DNA of 22,450 bases, taken from a virus. The notes below the pieces were generated by a model. It had not been told where the DNA came from. It worked only from the letters and a program-made list of their open reading frames with translations, and ran no database searches. Shown piece by piece: positions 1 to 5,784 of the stretch; within the stretch, counting starts at the first letter, position 1, and every line of letters starts with the position of its first letter. Made by a program: the position numbers and the translations under genes. The stretch is taken from IMG/VR virus record IMGVR_UViG_3300008114_000624, positions 1 to 22,450 of that record; one strand, 5' to 3'.

Positions 1-657
1 TGTTATGGGTAAGCGATTTAGTGTTGGCTGATTAGCGTCTACTAATGCTTTAAGTTTCGATATCTTATCCTCTGGGTTTAAGCTAGAATTAACTAGCTGT
101 TCAGACATTTGATCAAATTTTGCTTGCCATGTCAATACATCCGATACCTCTATTGGGTCTTTATTAGGAATATAGAAGGTATATTCCTTAGTTTGTGGCT
201 TTTTTACAACACTGCCAGACCTTTCTGTAGCTAAATTACCATCATCATCCTCTGGAGCTATGCCACAAGCAGCCATAAGGCTACCTCTACGACAGTAAGT
301 CAATGATGCCATAACGCCATGCGGATCTATCTTAGATGCTGGGATGTGCAAGATACCACCACTTAAAGTCTCACCTGATTCATGGATAAATACAGTCTCT
401 ACCTTAACACCATCATCACAATCGTGAGTCTTTTGGATAAGACCAATACCATTGTTATGTAGTGCGTCAATGACTGCTTCAATACACCCTTCTAAGTTCA
501 CATACTTACTGCGGAAGTGCGGGTTAGTAGCTGTCTTAATTGCTGGGGCAAACTCCTTCTGTGCTTTAATAAATGCTGCTGATATAGTTTTCATACTTTT
601 CTCCTGTTGTTGTAATTCATTCATAACTTCTGCTTCAAAACGATTTTGGTCATTCAT
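1..657 (-). CDS. ERF-family single-strand annealing protein (C-terminus beyond window edge)
   Basis: The frame is open from ATG at 657 to the left edge, giving 219 residues with no stop. It matches the ERF recombination protein family (phage P22 Erf type), which anneals complementary single strands during phage recombination and genome circularisation. Visible hallmarks are TNPHFRSKY at residues 44-52, the SGE motif near 94, and an Arg/Gly segment leading into GIAPEDDDGN at about 132-141, the usual conserved end of the ERF core. The ATG lies one base after the stop of the methyltransferase gene upstream, so the two are probably translationally coupled. With the YqaJ-type exonuclease it would form a Red-like exonuclease/annealase pair. 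Family assignment is from recognised motifs; the DNA-end partnership is inferred. Confidence 0.88.
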   Translation of the reverse strand, partial: MNDQNRFEAEVMNELQQQEKSMKTISAAFIKAQKEFAPAIKTATNPHFRSKYVNLEGCIEAVIDALHNNGIGLIQKTHDCDDGVKVETVFIHESGETLSGGILHIPASKIDPHGVMASLTYCRRGSLMAACGIAPEDDDGNLATERSGSVVKKPQTKEYTFYIPNKDPIEVSDVLTWQAKFDQMSEQLVNSSLNPEDKISKLKALVDANQPTLNRLPIT

Positions 658-658
658 A

Positions 659-1255
659 TCAATTAAACCAATCTATAGTTGTTGTACCTTGATAACCTTT
701 TTCCCATACAAACCAAGCATAAGAAACTGCCGATCCTTTTTGTTTATCAAACTCTCCGTTAATTGCACATACTAATCTACTGCTACTTACATAGATAATT
801 TTAGGTGGGTTTTCTTTAAATATCTTTTTGCGAGCTTTGCCTTCTAAATATCTTATTGGCAAAAATAATGCTAACTTTTTACCTGTTTGCATAATAGACA
901 GAGACCTAACAATAAAATCATTAGCATATTTATATGGTGGATTAGTAATAATATTCATATCTATTTGTTGATTATTTGCAATAGAAAGAAAATCTTTTAC
1001 TTCTCCATAACCCCTATCAACTAAATCTGAACTATAAACATCATACCCAAGTGCTTTCATTTCATCTGATAAACTACCTTCACCACAAGCACATTCCCAA
1101 ATCTTACCTTCAAATTTTTCTATTTCAAGAAACAATCTAACTGCTTTAGGTTCTGTAGCATAATAATCATTTGCTTCTCTTTCATAGCTAGCATGACTAC
1201 TAGCTCCCAATGTTTTAGCATAAGCTACACTATTTCCTGTCCAATCTTTACTCAT
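659..1255 (-). CDS. DNA adenine-type methyltransferase (phage, NPPY class)
   Basis: A 198-residue protein with the layout of a class I S-adenosylmethionine-dependent DNA methyltransferase. The cofactor-binding motif I-like segment is WECACGEGSLSDEM at residues 53-66, an acidic motif II-like SSDL follows at about 75-78, and the catalytic NPPY is at 105-108, typical of N6-adenine or N4-cytosine enzymes. There is no obvious large target-recognition domain, so specificity cannot be read. ATG at 1255 overlaps the stop of the exonuclease fragment upstream as ATGA, and the ERF gene follows one base after its own stop, so it sits inside the recombination operon. Such orphan phage methyltransferases may protect DNA from host restriction or mark it; which one applies here is unknown. 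Confidence 0.8.
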   Translation of the reverse strand: MSKDWTGNSVAYAKTLGASSHASYEREANDYYATEPKAVRLFLEIEKFEGKIWECACGEGSLSDEMKALGYDVYSSDLVDRGYGEVKDFLSIANNQQIDMNIITNPPYKYANDFIVRSLSIMQTGKKLALFLPIRYLEGKARKKIFKENPPKIIYVSSSRLVCAINGEFDKQKGSAVSYAWFVWEKGYQGTTTIDWFN

Positions 1256-1881
1256 ATACGATCCTTGATTGAAAGTTTAGACTGACGAATGACGTACGCT
1301 TCTTTAGCTGGCACAGTTTTTGCTGGCTGTGCTTTGTAAGAACGCATAGGCCATGAGATTTTGTAACGACCCGCATTACATACTTCGTGATCCCTCATAT
1401 GTTCCATGATGTTGATTTGCAAGCGATCAATCTGTGCTTCTAACTCCGCAATTTGCTCACGAATTGTTATGATCTTCTCAGCTTGGATCTCAACTTCGGG
1501 TAACTCAATCGTACTCTTTTCAGCACGATCAAACACACGACTGGCTTCAAAAGAGTTTTGTAAGTCATACCATTCAATCTCTTGATTTGTTTTGTACTTA
1601 TCCAAACGCATCTGAAAATCCTCGACAGCATTGTGAATCATGTTGATGTGATCTTCATTAATGGGGTATAGGAAGATACGCAATGTTGTACCCTTGTATA
1701 ACACACAAAGAGCGCCCCATGATGCTTTCATAATATCCATTTGACCTTGAAGCTGGATCACACCACGATATGGCGCTGGCTCATTCTCGACTTCTAGTGT
1801 AGATTGTTGTGCCATTGCCAGACGCAGTGCCATCAAGGCTTGTAGCCAATGGTATATCAGGATGAAAGTATGGTTTATCAT
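1252..1881 (-). CDS. YqaJ-type recombination exonuclease, C-terminal fragment (frame-shifted)
   Basis: Only the part from about 1787 downstream resembles a protein family. From residue 31 on, the segment ENEPAPYRGVIQLQGQMDIM and the following LYKGTTLRIFLYP look like the second half of phage YqaJ/lambda-Exo-like nucleases; a helical, partly coiled tail (residues about 120-160) follows. The first 30 or so residues, from ATG at 1881, are the out-of-frame overlap with the N-terminal fragment and are probably not a real start. Compared with the family as I remember it, a block of roughly 30-40 residues with the catalytic Glu-x-Lys is absent between the two fragments, so the enzyme is probably dead. 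The ATGA at its end overlaps the methyltransferase start. Confidence 0.6.
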   Translation of the reverse strand: MINHTFILIYHWLQALMALRLAMAQQSTLEVENEPAPYRGVIQLQGQMDIMKASWGALCVLYKGTTLRIFLYPINEDHINMIHNAVEDFQMRLDKYKTNQEIEWYDLQNSFEASRVFDRAEKSTIELPEVEIQAEKIITIREQIAELEAQIDRLQINIMEHMRDHEVCNAGRYKISWPMRSYKAQPAKTVPAKEAYVIRQSKLSIKDRI

Positions 1882-2116
1882 GGGCTAGATCATCAATATC
1901 AACGCCAAGCCTTTTACAGCTCTCGGACAATATTAACTTCTCTGTAAGGTTTCCCCATAACATAGGCTCTTGTTCTGTAAATTCATTAGCCTCTCCGTTA
2001 AGTGCATTAATTGAATACTTCAATTCATCATTAGGCGTTCTAAACTTACTGAAACCTAATAATGCTGGAAGCCTTGAGCATGACATCATGTCATCGGGCG
2101 TGACTTTTCCTACCAT
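1781..2116 (-). CDS. YqaJ-type recombination exonuclease, N-terminal fragment
   Basis: A 111-residue frame that resembles the start of phage YqaJ-like (PD-(D/E)xK) exonucleases, which chew double-stranded ends to expose strands for an annealing protein such as ERF. Family-like segments are LPALLGFSKFRTPNDELKYS near residues 17-36, a WGNLTE region near 54 and IPLATSLDGTASGNG near 88-102, where the Asp of SLDG is the expected metal-binding residue. The frame then runs to a stop at about 1783 where homologues continue to the catalytic Glu-x-Lys. The rest of the protein reappears in another frame of the same strand. ATG at 2116 overlaps the recombinase stop by 7 bases. See the finding on the putative deletion. 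Confidence 0.6.
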   Translation of the reverse strand: MVGKVTPDDMMSCSRLPALLGFSKFRTPNDELKYSINALNGEANEFTEQEPMLWGNLTEKLILSESCKRLGVDIDDLAHDKPYFHPDIPLATSLDGTASGNGTTIYTRSRE

Positions 2117-2799
2117 TTTATGTTTTCCTTGTCTTTGATATTGTTTAGATAATAAGATACGTTAGGCGCTGTCCACGTGCTTCCTGAGTACGTTTTAACG
2201 CCTAGTTCATTGAGCTTCTTTGCGATGTTGCGACATGATGCTCGGCCACAATTTTCCATGGCCAAGTCAAACATAGGTTTGATTTTTAATGCGTAGGCTA
2301 TCTTAACTTTGGCTTGTGCTTGACCGCCTTTGACAGCGATGACTCTCATCATCTCTCTAGGTGCGCCAAGTTTAACGCCTCTTGCTTTGGCGGCCATTAA
2401 CGCATTGCGCGTATTGATTGAGATCTGCCGCCTTGTTTCCTCATTTAATACCGCTCGAATATGTAATTCAAAAATACTAGCTTCGGGCGTTTCCGCTATG
2501 GTAAGCGGCACCTTCTTTTCCAATAGGCTACTCATCAATGCAACCGATCGAGTAAGTCTACATTGCTTCGCTACAAGTAAGCGGGAACCATTCTCAATTT
2601 CCAATAATGCCAACGCCTTGAGCAGCTCTGGCCTATCATTATGAGAGCCGCTCTCAATGTCAGTATATTCTGAGATGATTTCCGCATTAATGCTACGCGC
2701 ATAGGCGTAGCATATAGTCCTTTGAGCTTCCAAACCTAAGCCTGATTGGCCTTGCTTGTCAGTAGACACGCGATAATATGCGATAAATTTATTCATCAT
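2110..2799 (-). CDS. Small serine recombinase (resolvase/invertase family)
   Basis: A complete 229-residue serine recombinase. The N-terminal catalytic domain shows YYRVST with nucleophile Ser12 and Arg10, the SGSHNDRPELLKAL segment with the conserved Asp-Arg-Pro, CRLTRS in place of the usual DRLSRS, and an E-helix region ending in ARGVKLGAP near residues 140-148. A C-terminal helix-turn-helix (GRASCRNIAKKLNELG, then a Tyr-rich end) would bind the recombination site. It is the size of resolvases and invertases, not of the large serine integrases. It overlaps the 65-residue gene upstream by 11 bases and the exonuclease downstream by 7, so it is part of the operon. ATG at 2799 or the next ATG at 2796 could both start it. 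It could act as integrase, invertase or dimer resolvase; the sequence does not decide. Confidence 0.88.
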   Translation of the reverse strand: MMNKFIAYYRVSTDKQGQSGLGLEAQRTICYAYARSINAEIISEYTDIESGSHNDRPELLKALALLEIENGSRLLVAKQCRLTRSVALMSSLLEKKVPLTIAETPEASIFELHIRAVLNEETRRQISINTRNALMAAKARGVKLGAPREMMRVIAVKGGQAQAKVKIAYALKIKPMFDLAMENCGRASCRNIAKKLNELGVKTYSGSTWTAPNVSYYLNNIKDKENIKW

Positions 2800-2986
2800 A
2801 AAAGCTCACTTGCTGGCCTATATTAAAAGCAATTCCAGCCGCTTCAAATTCATTGACTATAAGATAATTGTTAGCTTGATGAATATTAAAACGATCCACA
2901 GCATCATTTAAAGCATCCTCTCTATCTAAATGCTGGCCTAAAAAAATAGATCCATGCTCAGTTATAGCTATATAGTTCTTTTTCAT
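2789..2986 (-). CDS. Small hypothetical protein (65 aa)
   Basis: A 65-residue soluble, mildly acidic protein without recognised motifs. It has a short beta-like start (YIAITEHGSIFL), a helical stretch around DREDALNDAVDRF, and no membrane segment. ATG at 2986 is 7 bases after the AAAGGT of a leader module shared by four genes in this operon, which makes the start firm. It overlaps the recombinase gene by 11 bases. Function unknown; position in the leftward early operon suggests a host-takeover or regulatory accessory, but that is inference only. Confidence 0.65.
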   Translation of the reverse strand: MKKNYIAITEHGSIFLGQHLDREDALNDAVDRFNIHQANNYLIVNEFEAAGIAFNIGQQVSFYDE

Positions 2987-3007
2987 TTTGTTTACCTTTC
3001 GTGGTTT
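2984..3007 (-). promoter_or_regulatory. Leader/RBS module, copy 1
   Basis: On the minus strand this reads AAACCACGAAAGGT, then 7 bases, then the ATG at 2986. It matches the consensus AAACYWYRAAAGGT-N7-ATG found before three other leftward genes (starts 3216, 3998 and 4437). The AAAGG core is the Shine-Dalgarno site. Confidence 0.6.
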
Positions 3008-3009
3008 AG

Positions 3010-3216
3010 TTAGTCTTGAAAATCAATTGCATTTTTAACAGCATATTCAATCAAGTTATATAATTCCTCGCCATATTCAGTATTGCGAGTGCCGTCTTGA
3101 TTTTCTGGATCATGCTCAATACATTTTTTAGCAATGCCAAAATGATCCACAATATCAAAATAAACTTCCTGAGTGATATTGCATACTTGATCTAGTTCTA
3201 AAATGTTGATAGTCAT
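3010..3216 (-). CDS. Small acidic hypothetical protein (68 aa)
   Basis: A 68-residue, strongly acidic protein (many Asp/Glu, for example HDPENQDGTRNTEYGEE) with no recognised family. Its N-terminal half is predicted from composition to be mixed helix and strand; there is no membrane segment or signal peptide. The start ATG at 3216 is fixed by leader module copy 2, and the gene is separated from the next by 23 bases that contain module copy 1. Very acidic small early phage proteins sometimes mimic DNA, but nothing specific supports that here. Confidence 0.65.
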   Translation of the reverse strand: MTINILELDQVCNITQEVYFDIVDHFGIAKKCIEHDPENQDGTRNTEYGEELYNLIEYAVKNAIDFQD

Positions 3217-3237
3217 TATTAATACCTTTCATGGTTT
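3214..3237 (-). promoter_or_regulatory. Leader/RBS module, copy 2
   Basis: On the minus strand this reads AAACCATGAAAGGT, then 7 bases, then the ATG at 3216. It is one of four near-identical leaders in this operon. Confidence 0.6.
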
Positions 3238-3256
3238 AATGGCCAAAATTAGCCCC

Positions 3257-3282
3257 TTAAAGCCCCTAAAAAGAGGCTTTAA
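3257..3282 (-). repeat. Strong stem-loop in leftward transcript
   Basis: Arms 3257-3266 and 3273-3282 (TTAAAGCCCC and GAGGCTTTAA on the plus strand) pair over 10 positions with one mismatch that is a G-U wobble in the leftward RNA; the loop is 6 bases. It lies between the 28-residue gene and the gene starting at 3216. The leftward RNA continues with GGGGCTAATTTTGG, so a clean U-run is missing; it may be an attenuator or an RNA-processing/stability element and not a full terminator. Confidence 0.45.
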
Positions 3283-3291
3283 AAGATAACT

Positions 3292-3378
3292 TTAGAATGC
3301 TAGTAATAAGACAAGCCAGCAATAAGCGCTTATAAACCCTAATACAAGCCAAATAAATTGCTTTAATAAGTTAGTCAT
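3292..3378 (-). CDS. 28-residue single-pass membrane peptide
   Basis: ATG at 3378 to TAA at 3292 encodes 28 residues, nearly all hydrophobic after a short N-terminus with one Lys: FIWLVLGFISAYCWLVLLLA covers about residues 8-27. It would span the membrane once. The ATG follows the TAA of the 55-residue gene by one base and has AAGGGG about 6 bases upstream, both good signs of a real gene although it is very short. Function unknown; tiny hydrophobic early phage peptides can act on host membrane proteins or superinfection, which is only a suggestion. Confidence 0.5.
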   Translation of the reverse strand: MTNLLKQFIWLVLGFISAYCWLVLLLAF

Positions 3379-3379
3379 A

Positions 3380-3547
3380 TTAAGCCCCTTGTCGTTTCAT
3401 TTTTAAGACTGTAATGACAGCTTCAAGCCTTAAATTGTCATCATCAGAGTTAAGAAAACCTCCAAGCGATGACAAGGCTTTTTTAATGTTTAAGAGTTCC
3501 CATTTTGGATGGCTTTTATAAATTGCAATATACTGTTCGAGTTTCAT
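3380..3547 (-). CDS. Small hypothetical protein (55 aa)
   Basis: ATG at 3547 to TAA at 3380 gives 55 residues, beginning MKLEQYIAIYKSHPKWELL and containing an acidic SDDDNLRLEAV stretch before a basic C-terminus (KMKRQG). It looks alpha-helical and soluble; no family is recognised. It starts one base after the stop of the gene upstream and ends one base before the next start, so it is well embedded in the leftward operon, and its reading frame contains no interruption. The AAGGGG that serves as ribosome binding site of the 28-residue peptide is inside its last codons. Confidence 0.55.
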   Translation of the reverse strand: MKLEQYIAIYKSHPKWELLNIKKALSSLGGFLNSDDDNLRLEAVITVLKMKRQGA

Positions 3548-3548
3548 A

Positions 3549-3998
3549 TTAAGCCGCCTTTCTAGCCAAATATTCGGCTTTCATAACTTGCTGACGCTCA
3601 TATTCTGGATAGTCAATTAATTGAATATAATCTAGGTTTGCAAGCTCGTGTATGTCCTCATCTTTTAAAGCATCCATGATGCGATCATAATAAGTATTGA
3701 CTAGGGCTTGAGATTTAATGGCGCTTTCTCTAACTTGCAATAAATCAGAGACTTGATATAAATTTGGCGCAATAAGTGACTCGGCGATGTTACGAACGAC
3801 AAACAACCTAGCACAATCGGCCATTGGTGAATCAAACTTTCGGCCACTACCGAACGACTGGCGGTGTCTTTTTTCGTCTCTTAGATTGAGATTAAATAAT
3901 TCGTCTCTGTATGCTGTCCACTTAATATTATTAAGAATGGATAGTTTTGTGTACGCTCTATTGATAATTTTAATAGTTGCTTTTTGTGTCTTATTCAT
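3549..3998 (-). CDS. Hypothetical protein (149 aa)
   Basis: A 149-residue protein, mostly helical by composition and rich in Arg and Lys in the first half (NLRDEKRHRQSFGSGRKF), with an acidic second half (KDEDIHELANLDY) and an AEYLARKAA end. No recognised domain. A GTG at 4007 would add three residues, but the leader module shared with three neighbouring genes places its AAAGGT exactly 7 bases before the ATG at 3998, so ATG is the better start. The basic segment might contact nucleic acid; this is inference. Confidence 0.65.
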   Translation of the reverse strand: MNKTQKATIKIINRAYTKLSILNNIKWTAYRDELFNLNLRDEKRHRQSFGSGRKFDSPMADCARLFVVRNIAESLIAPNLYQVSDLLQVRESAIKSQALVNTYYDRIMDALKDEDIHELANLDYIQLIDYPEYERQQVMKAEYLARKAA

Positions 3999-4019
3999 AA
4001 TATTCACCTTTTAAAGTTT
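3996..4019 (-). promoter_or_regulatory. Leader/RBS module, copy 3
   Basis: On the minus strand this reads AAACTTTAAAAGGT, then 7 bases, then ATG at 3998. The conserved spacing decides the start codon of the downstream gene (ATG at 3998, not GTG at 4007). Confidence 0.6.
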
Positions 4020-4023
4020 GTTA

Positions 4024-4437
4024 TTAATATAAAGCTGATAATTTGTTTTCTTCAATGCAGTCCATCGTTGCTTCGATTTGAGCTGCAAACATCCAAGCTT
4101 CGTTAGCATTCTTAAAAAAGAACCTTAACGAGTCTTGGCAGTTCTTTTCTGAGTAGCGTGGATAGTCTTGTCCCGAACATACATCCACCTCGGGAACGAA
4201 GCCAAGATCAGTAGCAATTTTATGAGCGCTGTTATTATGAATGAAATCATCTTGATCCCAACCGCTTTTAAATTCAACGAATGTAAAAGACTCGGGAACT
4301 TTAACGCTATATTTAAAGCCTAGGTTTGAATAAGACTCCCAAGCGTTAAGAACAGGCTCAAGATAAGTTTTCATTATCGCGTCGTGTTCGGGCGTGAATT
4401 GTTTGAATTGGCTTGCGTTTTTATATGTATGTGTCAT
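4024..4437 (-). CDS. Hypothetical protein (137 aa), first gene of leftward operon
   Basis: A 137-residue soluble protein rich in aromatic residues (many Phe, Tyr, Trp; for example FKQFTPEHDAIMKTYLEPVL and FTFVEFKSGWDQDDF). No recognised family, signal peptide or membrane segment. It is the first gene of the leftward operon: a sigma70-like promoter at 4494-4522 should start RNA near 4487, leaving a leader of about 50 bases, and leader module copy 4 provides the ribosome binding site 7 bases before the ATG. First-in-operon position suggests early, abundant expression. Confidence 0.7.
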   Translation of the reverse strand: MTHTYKNASQFKQFTPEHDAIMKTYLEPVLNAWESYSNLGFKYSVKVPESFTFVEFKSGWDQDDFIHNNSAHKIATDLGFVPEVDVCSGQDYPRYSEKNCQDSLRFFFKNANEAWMFAAQIEATMDCIEENKLSALY

Positions 4438-4458
4438 TTTATATACCTTTTATAGTTT
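4435..4458 (-). promoter_or_regulatory. Leader/RBS module, copy 4
   Basis: On the minus strand this reads AAACTATAAAAGGT, then 7 bases, then ATG at 4437. It lies in the 5' leader of the leftward operon. Confidence 0.6.
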
Positions 4459-4493
4459 ATTTAAAATATCGCTTGTGTTGCTGCGATGTGTGA

Positions 4494-4522
4494 ATCATGG
4501 ACCCGTTTTTAAGGGTTGTCAA
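4494..4522 (-). promoter_or_regulatory. Leftward early promoter with internal inverted repeat
   Basis: On the minus strand a perfect TTGACA (4522-4517) and CATGAT (4499-4494, four of six matches to TATAAT) are separated by 17 bases, the ideal sigma70 spacing. The spacer contains the inverted repeat ACCC (4501-4504) and GGGT (4513-4516), a possible operator. It would drive the leftward operon and lies next to the oppositely directed regulator promoter. Confidence 0.6.
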
Positions 4523-4542
4523 TAGATTAAAACACTTATTTT

Positions 4543-4551
4543 TGATACAAT
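4543..4551 (+). promoter_or_regulatory. Extended -10 promoter of the regulator gene, probably leaderless
   Basis: TGATACAAT is an extended -10 element (TG, one base, TACAAT). No good -35 lies 16-18 bases upstream. The -10 ends 6 bases before the ATG at 4558, so the usual start point falls on the A of the ATG, predicting an mRNA without a leader. No Shine-Dalgarno sequence precedes the gene, which agrees. Confidence 0.5.
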
Positions 4552-4557
4552 GTTTAT

Positions 4558-5235
4558 ATGAATGGAAGCAATTCAATAAGTAAAAGTTATCACATACCTG
4601 AGCCAATAAAGCTCAAAGTCGTTAAAAACGAGGACTTGCGGAAGTTCTGCGTGGTGCCATTAAAAGCTTTTTTAAATAGAAAAGTATCAGGTGAGAATCT
4701 AAGAGTGCTGGCAGTGTTGGCTAGTTATTGCAATAAGGGCGGTTATAGTTTCGTAAGTTTGCAGCGCATTGCTGATGATCTAGGATGTACTCAGCAGAAT
4801 ATCAGTAAGCATTTAAAACGACTAGAAAAGGCTGGCATTATCTCAAGTGTGCAGAATTCATGGCCAGCTTTAAAAGGCAATACTAGGCGCATTATCTATG
4901 ACGAAAAGATAAAAGACGACGATTTAAAAGAACATCAATTCTTAAATGCTGATATCTCAGCGATCAGAAAACATACCAAACTCATCAACGAGATAGATAA
5001 AACGATACAACCTCAGGAAGTTGTAAGATCAAAGAATCAGCAAGTGGATGATATAACTAGTTTGTTTATATATATCACAAGTGACAGCGATCTATTGAAG
5101 CTCGAGAAGCTCATCAATAGCGGTCATTCAATTGAATCACTTAAGACTCGCTTGGCTCAAGGCTTAAGACTCGCTTGGCTCAAGGCATTCAAGTCAGTGA
5201 GTTATAATAATCAAGGCGGCTATAGGTTCGTTTAG
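4558..5235 (+). CDS. Winged helix-turn-helix DNA-binding protein, probable phage regulator
   Basis: A 225-residue protein. Residues about 43-98 form a winged helix: GENLRVLAVLASYCNKGG, a strand, then SLQRIADDLGCTQQNISKHL as recognition helices and RLEKAGIIS leading into the wing. This arrangement is shared by plasmid/phage replication-initiator-like and MarR-like regulators. The remainder (100-200) is charged and helical without a recognised domain. It is transcribed away from the leftward operon across a 120-base control region, the place of a phage repressor or early regulator. No ribosome binding site is seen; a leaderless start is likely. The C-terminus is altered by a 23-base tandem duplication (5141-5186): a single copy would end the protein about 5 residues after the repeat, whereas now the frame continues to 5235. 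A role in replication initiation is the main alternative. Confidence 0.72.
   Translation: MNGSNSISKSYHIPEPIKLKVVKNEDLRKFCVVPLKAFLNRKVSGENLRVLAVLASYCNKGGYSFVSLQRIADDLGCTQQNISKHLKRLEKAGIISSVQNSWPALKGNTRRIIYDEKIKDDDLKEHQFLNADISAIRKHTKLINEIDKTIQPQEVVRSKNQQVDDITSLFIYITSDSDLLKLEKLINSGHSIESLKTRLAQGLRLAWLKAFKSVSYNNQGGYRFV
5141..5186 (+). repeat. Perfect 23-base tandem duplication inside the regulator gene
   Basis: 5141-5163 and 5164-5186 are identical and adjacent. Because 23 is not a multiple of three, the second copy is read in a different frame: the first as LKTRLAQG, the second as LRLAWLKA. Removing one copy gives a stop (TAA) shortly after, so the C-terminal tail of the regulator exists only because of the duplication. 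Confidence 0.9.
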
Positions 5236-5350
5236 CATCCTTCAAAATCAATAGGGCTGTCAGCGCATCCCTCATATTGTAGGCATTGCAAGCGTTGAGC
5301 CTACAGGAAAGCATATCTCTTTTAATTCGGAAGGCACATGCTTGCCCCCC

Positions 5351-5376
5351 GTACCCTCTCATATACCGAGGGGTAC
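5351..5376 (+). repeat. GC-rich hairpin
   Basis: GTACCCTC (5351-5358) pairs with GAGGGGTAC (5368-5376) leaving one bulged G, with a 9-base loop. It follows a run of six C. Only a distant T-run (TTTTT, about 12 bases later) follows, so it is a weak terminator candidate for the regulator transcript. Confidence 0.35.
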
Positions 5377-5587
5377 TACACACAAATTTTTCCCATAAAT
5401 TAGAGATTAATAACAACAGATATCTTATCAACATGGTATGTCTTAGCAGAAGCAGACCTTACCTACTGACTGCCTTTACAAATATATAGATTAAGTACAA
5501 ACCAAACACAAAGGTATCTAGTAGCTTATAGGTAATATAGAGGATCATGTGATAGAGTTCGTGCGAATAATAGACCTAACCCGATAA

Positions 5588-5603
5588 TAAACAGTATTGT
5601 TTA
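5588..5603. repeat. Operator-like inverted repeat
   Basis: TAAACA (5588-5593), GTAT, TGTTTA (5598-5603): a perfect two-fold symmetric site with 6-base arms, of the size bound by small dimeric repressors. No second copy was found by eye in the window, so the binding protein is unknown. Confidence 0.35.
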
Positions 5604-5784
5604 AATTATCTTACTAATCCAGATGGATTGTAGCTTCTCGTTTATCTAGTTTGGATGTAATGCACTACTTCACATCCCCAGTGGTCTGATCCCCGATACT
5701 GTTACTTGATCTCATCCGAGAGCAACTTGTAAGAAGAATCCACCGATTAAACACGTTTATCCCTATCTGTCAGCTACTACATTT

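Noticed and set aside
452-775. Plus-strand 107-residue frame over ERF and methyltransferase genes
   Set aside because: Shadow of two well-supported minus-strand genes; Cys/Ser-rich chance product.
1781-1881. Programmed ribosomal frameshift joining the two nuclease fragments
   Set aside because: No clear slippery heptamer is present and the catalytic block is missing whichever frame is used, so a shift would not restore the enzyme.
5189-5434. Minus-strand 81-residue open frame opposite the non-coding region
   Set aside because: It overlaps the regulator's end, has no ribosome site and no family-like sequence; its Cys/Arg-rich composition is typical of a chance frame.
5286-5489. Plus-strand 67-residue open frame in the non-coding region
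   Set aside because: Starts with TTG, has no ribosome site, overlaps hairpins and a chance minus-strand frame, and has no recognisable pattern.
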